The notes under the pieces: model-generated
Database searches by the model: none
Told to the model about the DNA's origin: nothing
The model's input: only the letters and a program-made list of their open reading frames with translations
Made by a program: the position numbers and the translations under genes
DNA from: G963665495 sp963677785
GTDB lineage: Bacteria > Desulfobacterota > Desulfovibrionia > Desulfovibrionales > Desulfovibrionaceae
Length of the DNA stretch: 64,000 bases
Direction: 5' to 3'
NCBI GenBank assembly: GCA_963677785.2
Contig: CAXXDH010000002.1
Location: 434,001 to 498,000, forward strand
In this document: positions 61,187 to 64,000 of the stretch, one piece after another
Layout: every line of letters begins with the position of its first letter
Numbering within the stretch: position 1 is the stretch's first letter

Positions 61187-62146
61187 TTAAAATTCGAGCC
61201 CTTGACGCTTGCTTAAAAGATCCTTGGTGGTCGTTGTGAGTGTGGCGATATTCGGCTTGGCGATTTGTTCGTCAGCCCCGACGGATTCTCCTTTATGGCG
61301 CAACGCGTCAGTGATCAAAGAGGAGAAAAGGATAACGGGCAATTCCTTGAGTACGGCGTCCTCCTTGATGCGCTTGGTCAGATTATGCCCATCCATGACA
61401 GGCATTTCAACATCGGAAATGACGATGTTCACTTTATTGGTAATCGGCTTGTCTCCGCACTCTTCCTTGAGTTTGACCAGCATATCCCAGGCCTGTTTGC
61501 CGTCGCTTGCTACGGTAACTTCGAATCCAGCCTGCTGCAGTCCTCGGGTGAGTGTTTTGCGAATCATGGAGGAGTCGTCTGCAAAAAGGACGTGGATGGG
61601 CATTTCAGGATCGGGCTCTTCCATGGGCATGCTTTCGTCAACCATCAGACCAAGAGAGGGGTTTAGTTCCGCGACGATTTTTTCCATGTCCAGAAGAAGA
61701 ACTATACGGTCGTCGAATTTGACCACGCCTGTAATGGAACCTTCGCTGTATTGCGAGACGTACTTATCCGGCGGTTCGACCTGGTCCCAGCTTAAACGGT
61801 GAATACGGGTCACTCCGGAAACAAGAAAGCTGTTGATTACATAATTGAATTCGGTGACGATGACTTTTGAGGTGCTAGTGGGTTCCATCTGTTTGCCCAG
61901 CCAAACGCAAAGGTCAATCAGTGGAACGACCTTGGAGCGAAGATTGAACGCGCCAAGCAGACAGGGATGCCCGGCTTCCGGCATTTCAGTCACTGAAGGC
62001 ATTCTAATGATTTCAAGTACTTTAGCGACATTGACGCCATAGTACCCGCGATATTTTTCGTCGTCGTACCCTTGCTCGTCAATATAGAATTCGACGATTT
62101 CGAATTCATTGGTACCGGATTCCAACAGAATATTGGTCTGGGCCAT
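61187..62146 (-). CDS. cheV: Chemotaxis protein CheV (CheW-receiver fusion)
   Basis: A 319-residue CheV. The N-terminal CheW-like coupling domain is about 12-165 (GVNVAKVLEIIRMPSVTEMP, GAFNLRSKVVPLIDLCVWLG). The C-terminal receiver is about 185-315, with acidic pair and phospho-Asp in VLFADDSSMIRKTLTRGLQQ and IVISDVEMPVMDGHNLTKRI, and Lys in DEQIAKPN. It couples receptors to CheA and may act as phosphate sink or adaptation element. A strong AGGGGGA site precedes the ATG. Operon with the 104-residue protein. Confidence 0.95.
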   Translation of the reverse strand: MAQTNILLESGTNEFEIVEFYIDEQGYDDEKYRGYYGVNVAKVLEIIRMPSVTEMPEAGHPCLLGAFNLRSKVVPLIDLCVWLGKQMEPTSTSKVIVTEFNYVINSFLVSGVTRIHRLSWDQVEPPDKYVSQYSEGSITGVVKFDDRIVLLLDMEKIVAELNPSLGLMVDESMPMEEPDPEMPIHVLFADDSSMIRKTLTRGLQQAGFEVTVASDGKQAWDMLVKLKEECGDKPITNKVNIVISDVEMPVMDGHNLTKRIKEDAVLKELPVILFSSLITDALRHKGESVGADEQIAKPNIATLTTTTKDLLSKRQGLEF

Positions 62147-62756
62147 GCGTCCCCCTGAGATAATCTGAACCTTGCTGCTTTGAGTTATCGGATTGTACTG
62201 GCTATCCCTTAAACGACAGATCTCACGGCTAAAAGCATCCTATCTTATAGAATAATTTTCGAAAAGAGAAAAGTAGAATTCCAAAGAGGGGCATGAAAAA
62301 AGTTTTTGTGACAAAAACGTTGCGGGAGCATGTCAGAGAAGCCTTTGCAACGTACGGACAGCAAAGACCACTGCTTTGGCGTCCGATTTTGGTCTGCCGT
62401 GGCAACAACGAAAGCAATTGCAGCTGCGGGCGATAACCATCAGATGAAGTAGAGTTGATCCGATTAAGAGGAGAATACATCCGAAGCCTTCAGGATAAAA
62501 AGTAATGCGATAAAGATACAAAGGAGTTTTCTTTAGTGCAGTGAATTGAAGAAGGCAAGAGAGAGGTCCGGCTGAGAAAATAAATGAAATAAAGAACTGC
62601 GATTGTCTAACGATATGAAATTGTAAGGTATTTATTGACTGAATCAGATATTTCAAGTATGTCCATTTTTGAAAATCGCAACTGCAATGAGTGTGGTTGG
62701 GTGCAGTGCCTGTTGTCCAAAATTGATTCGATATCATATCAAGGGAGTTAGCACGC
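62147..62756. other. Divergent intergenic region
   Basis: 610 bp without a supported gene. It contains the near-palindrome GTTTTTGT-G-ACAAAAAC (62302-62318), possibly an operator or hairpin, and presumably promoters for cheV and the secreted protein gene. Confidence 0.45.
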
Positions 62757-63347
62757 ATGTATTTAACTCTGCGTAACATTTCGACTTGTATTATGTTGTT
62801 GACAACTATTATTTGTTTCGCAGGTCCAGTGCAGGCCCTGGAAATTGAATGGGGCGCCCCGAGTTTTGGCAATGCCGAAACCGGCGTACCGGTCATTGCT
62901 CCAGACGTTGAAGCTCCGGCCGCAGCTTCCGATCCGGACAGTTCCGGGTTGGAAAAAGGCTTTCGGGGGGTCTCCTGGGGCTTGACCAAGGAGCAGATGG
63001 AAGATGATCTGAAGATGGAATTTGTCCAATGCGTTGAACTGCCTGGAGCGCGTTTGAGTTGCGCTGTACAGGGGGCGAACAAAAGCATTCGGGACATTCC
63101 CTTGAAACTTCTGAGGTACAAATTCATCGGAGAAGTGTTCTACGGTATTTCTCTCAAATACGATGCCAAATATGAAAAGGACATGTACGCCATTTATAAA
63201 GAATTTCTCGGCCCCCCCACGGATTATCGCGAGACCTTCCCCGTCTGGCATGGGGATACGTATAAGGCCTGGGCAACCAATACGCATTTTTCCTTTGCCT
63301 CAAAAAAGGTGCTTAAAAAAAATAAGCATAAGGGCGGCACTTTTTAG
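62757..63347 (+). CDS. Secreted protein of unknown function (196 aa)
   Basis: A 196-residue exported protein. The signal peptide is about residues 1-27 (CIMLLTTIICFAGPVQA), followed by an Ala/Pro-rich linker (about 45-62). The folded part starts GLEKGFRGVSWGLTKEQMED, a pattern seen in small periplasmic proteins whose domain opens with an F/W-G-V-x-WG motif. Two Cys (CVELPGARLSC) could form a disulfide. The C-terminus is very basic (KKVLKKNKHKGG). AAGGGAG precedes the ATG. Function unknown; 88 bp upstream of the DsrE-like gene. Confidence 0.82.
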   Translation: MYLTLRNISTCIMLLTTIICFAGPVQALEIEWGAPSFGNAETGVPVIAPDVEAPAAASDPDSSGLEKGFRGVSWGLTKEQMEDDLKMEFVQCVELPGARLSCAVQGANKSIRDIPLKLLRYKFIGEVFYGISLKYDAKYEKDMYAIYKEFLGPPTDYRETFPVWHGDTYKAWATNTHFSFASKKVLKKNKHKGGTF

Positions 63348-63435
63348 GACTTGTGTGTCTGCGTTTTTTACGTATGCAACCGGGCACCGAAAACAAGCAG
63401 GATGCGGGGCTAGATACAGCTGCAAGGAGGCTTTC

Positions 63436-63801
63436 ATGAGTTCATTCAGTACAGGAATGACGCCTGGGCAGGGTATCATTGTTCTCTGGACAGCCAATGA
63501 CCCGGACGTGGCCAGGCAAATGGCCTTTATGTATTCCGAAAATAGCTTACTCAACGGCTGGTGGTCCGAAGTCATGCTTTTGATTTGGGGACCTTCCACG
63601 AAACTGCTTGCCGGGCATGCCGGATTGCAGGAAGACGTTCGCAACCTGCTGCAGGGGGGCGTACGTATGGTGGTCTGCAAACGCTGCGCGGATAATTTCG
63701 GGGTCAGCGGTACGCTTGCGGAGTTGGGCCTGGAGGTCTTTCATGCGGGCGCCATGCTGACCGATTGGATCAAACAGGGCGGCAATGTTTTGACTGTTTG
63801 A
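63436..63801 (+). CDS. DsrE-family protein
   Basis: A 121-residue alpha/beta protein of the DsrE/DsrF-like fold, whose relatives act in sulfur relay. It opens GIIVLWTANDPDVARQMAFM. It continues MLLIWGPSTKLLAGHAGLQ and has VRMVVCKRCADNFGVSGTLA with two Cys (Cys82 and Cys85 region) that could carry persulfide. It ends MLTDWIKQGGNVLTV. The start at 63436 has AAGGAGG. Several uncharacterised DsrE proteins in sulfate reducers share the VCKxCAD feature. Convergent with the SPOR gene. Confidence 0.88.
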   Translation: MSSFSTGMTPGQGIIVLWTANDPDVARQMAFMYSENSLLNGWWSEVMLLIWGPSTKLLAGHAGLQEDVRNLLQGGVRMVVCKRCADNFGVSGTLAELGLEVFHAGAMLTDWIKQGGNVLTV

Positions 63802-63829
63802 TGCGTTGTTTCACCTCAGCTCTTGAATT

Positions 63830-64000
63830 TTAAGCTCTTCCCCGGATCTTCATGATCAGCGCGTGATCCAGATTATGAATGGCAAGCAGTTCCTGCTTTT
63901 CCCTTTTGGCTTGCTGGAGGGTGTTGAACGATCCGATCATCACGCGGTGCCAGACGCCCCGCGGTCCCAGATCCGCTTTGGCCACATGGGCGGAAATCCC
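63830..64000 (-). CDS. SPOR-domain protein, C-terminal end (partial)
   Basis: The last 56 residues of a gene running off the window's right edge. AHVAKADLGPRGVWHRVMIG, SFNTLQQAKREKQELLAIHN and ALIMKIRGRA make up the second half of a SPOR domain (VxIGxF...A repeat), which binds denuded glycan strands at the septum. The N-terminal part, probably a membrane anchor, is outside the window. Confidence 0.8.
   Translation of the reverse strand, partial: GISAHVAKADLGPRGVWHRVMIGSFNTLQQAKREKQELLAIHNLDHALIMKIRGRA

Overview
The window reads as chromosomal DNA of a mesophilic, probably sulfate-reducing deltaproteobacterium, most likely in or near the Desulfovibrionaceae (Desulfobacterota). This is inferred from gene content and style: a tungsten-type aldehyde:ferredoxin oxidoreductase operon with its own MoaD-like protein, many PAS-rich hybrid histidine kinases, PilZ, HDOD and CheV proteins, a PAS-containing chemoreceptor with a Cys-rich insert, a DsrE-family protein, type A RNase P RNA and CIRCE-controlled groESL. 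Core genes are near 50 percent GC, while several intergenic stretches and the 3' part of one large gene are clearly AT-rich. No taxonomic marker such as 16S rRNA is present, so the assignment is inference.

Layout. 0.1-9.9 kb: a chemoreceptor; a nitroreductase and an iron-sulfur flavoprotein divergent from an HxlR regulator; a lone GH65 phosphorylase; a PAS hybrid kinase. 9.9-15.5 kb (minus strand): rsmE, gcvT and a 580-residue unknown; a 6S RNA candidate on the plus strand; then a tight operon of PilZ protein, a tiny zinc-ribbon gene interrupted by an in-frame TGA, and a CoA-binding protein. 15.8-19.7 kb: HDOD protein plus a GAF/HisKA/REC/REC/Hpt kinase. 19.8-21.9 kb: groESL with CIRCE. 22.2-28.7 kb: an intact MarR regulator with two matching palindromic operators, a decayed MATE exporter, and an RND adaptor-permease pair. 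29.6-38.2 kb: orphan kinase, Ca2+/cation antiporter, secreted proteins, a methyltransferase, a DUF2092-like gene paired with an Asn/Arg/Pro/Gly-repeat protein, and a second PilZ protein.

38.2-43.2 kb is an AT-rich accessory island dominated by a 1321-residue membrane protein that joins 14 Ycf48-like propeller blades to a KAP-type P-loop NTPase. 43.2-51.2 kb: a transglutaminase-like lipoprotein, RNase P RNA, a zinc-ribbon coiled-coil protein, a Nif3 homologue, tRNA-Met, a purine salvage set (apt, mtnP, nucleoside transporter) and NagZ. 51.3-56.3 kb: a solitary Mor-family regulator, an extremely acidic membrane-anchored protein and a radical SAM protein. 57.4-60.1 kb: the AOR operon. 60.2-64 kb: HD hydrolase, CheV and its neighbour, a secreted protein, a DsrE-family protein and the end of a SPOR-domain gene.

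The signals most worth follow-up are: (1) a candidate selenocysteine-containing Lar-like zinc-ribbon protein at 14400-14585, with an fdhF-like SECIS hairpin directly after the TGA; (2) the double-propeller/KAP NTPase fusion; (3) the 6S RNA candidate; (4) a MarR regulator, apparently leaderless, whose two operators share one promoter geometry while its exporter has decayed; (5) a nested inverted-repeat element after the AOR operon; (6) a terminator placed only 6 nt before the nif3-like start codon.
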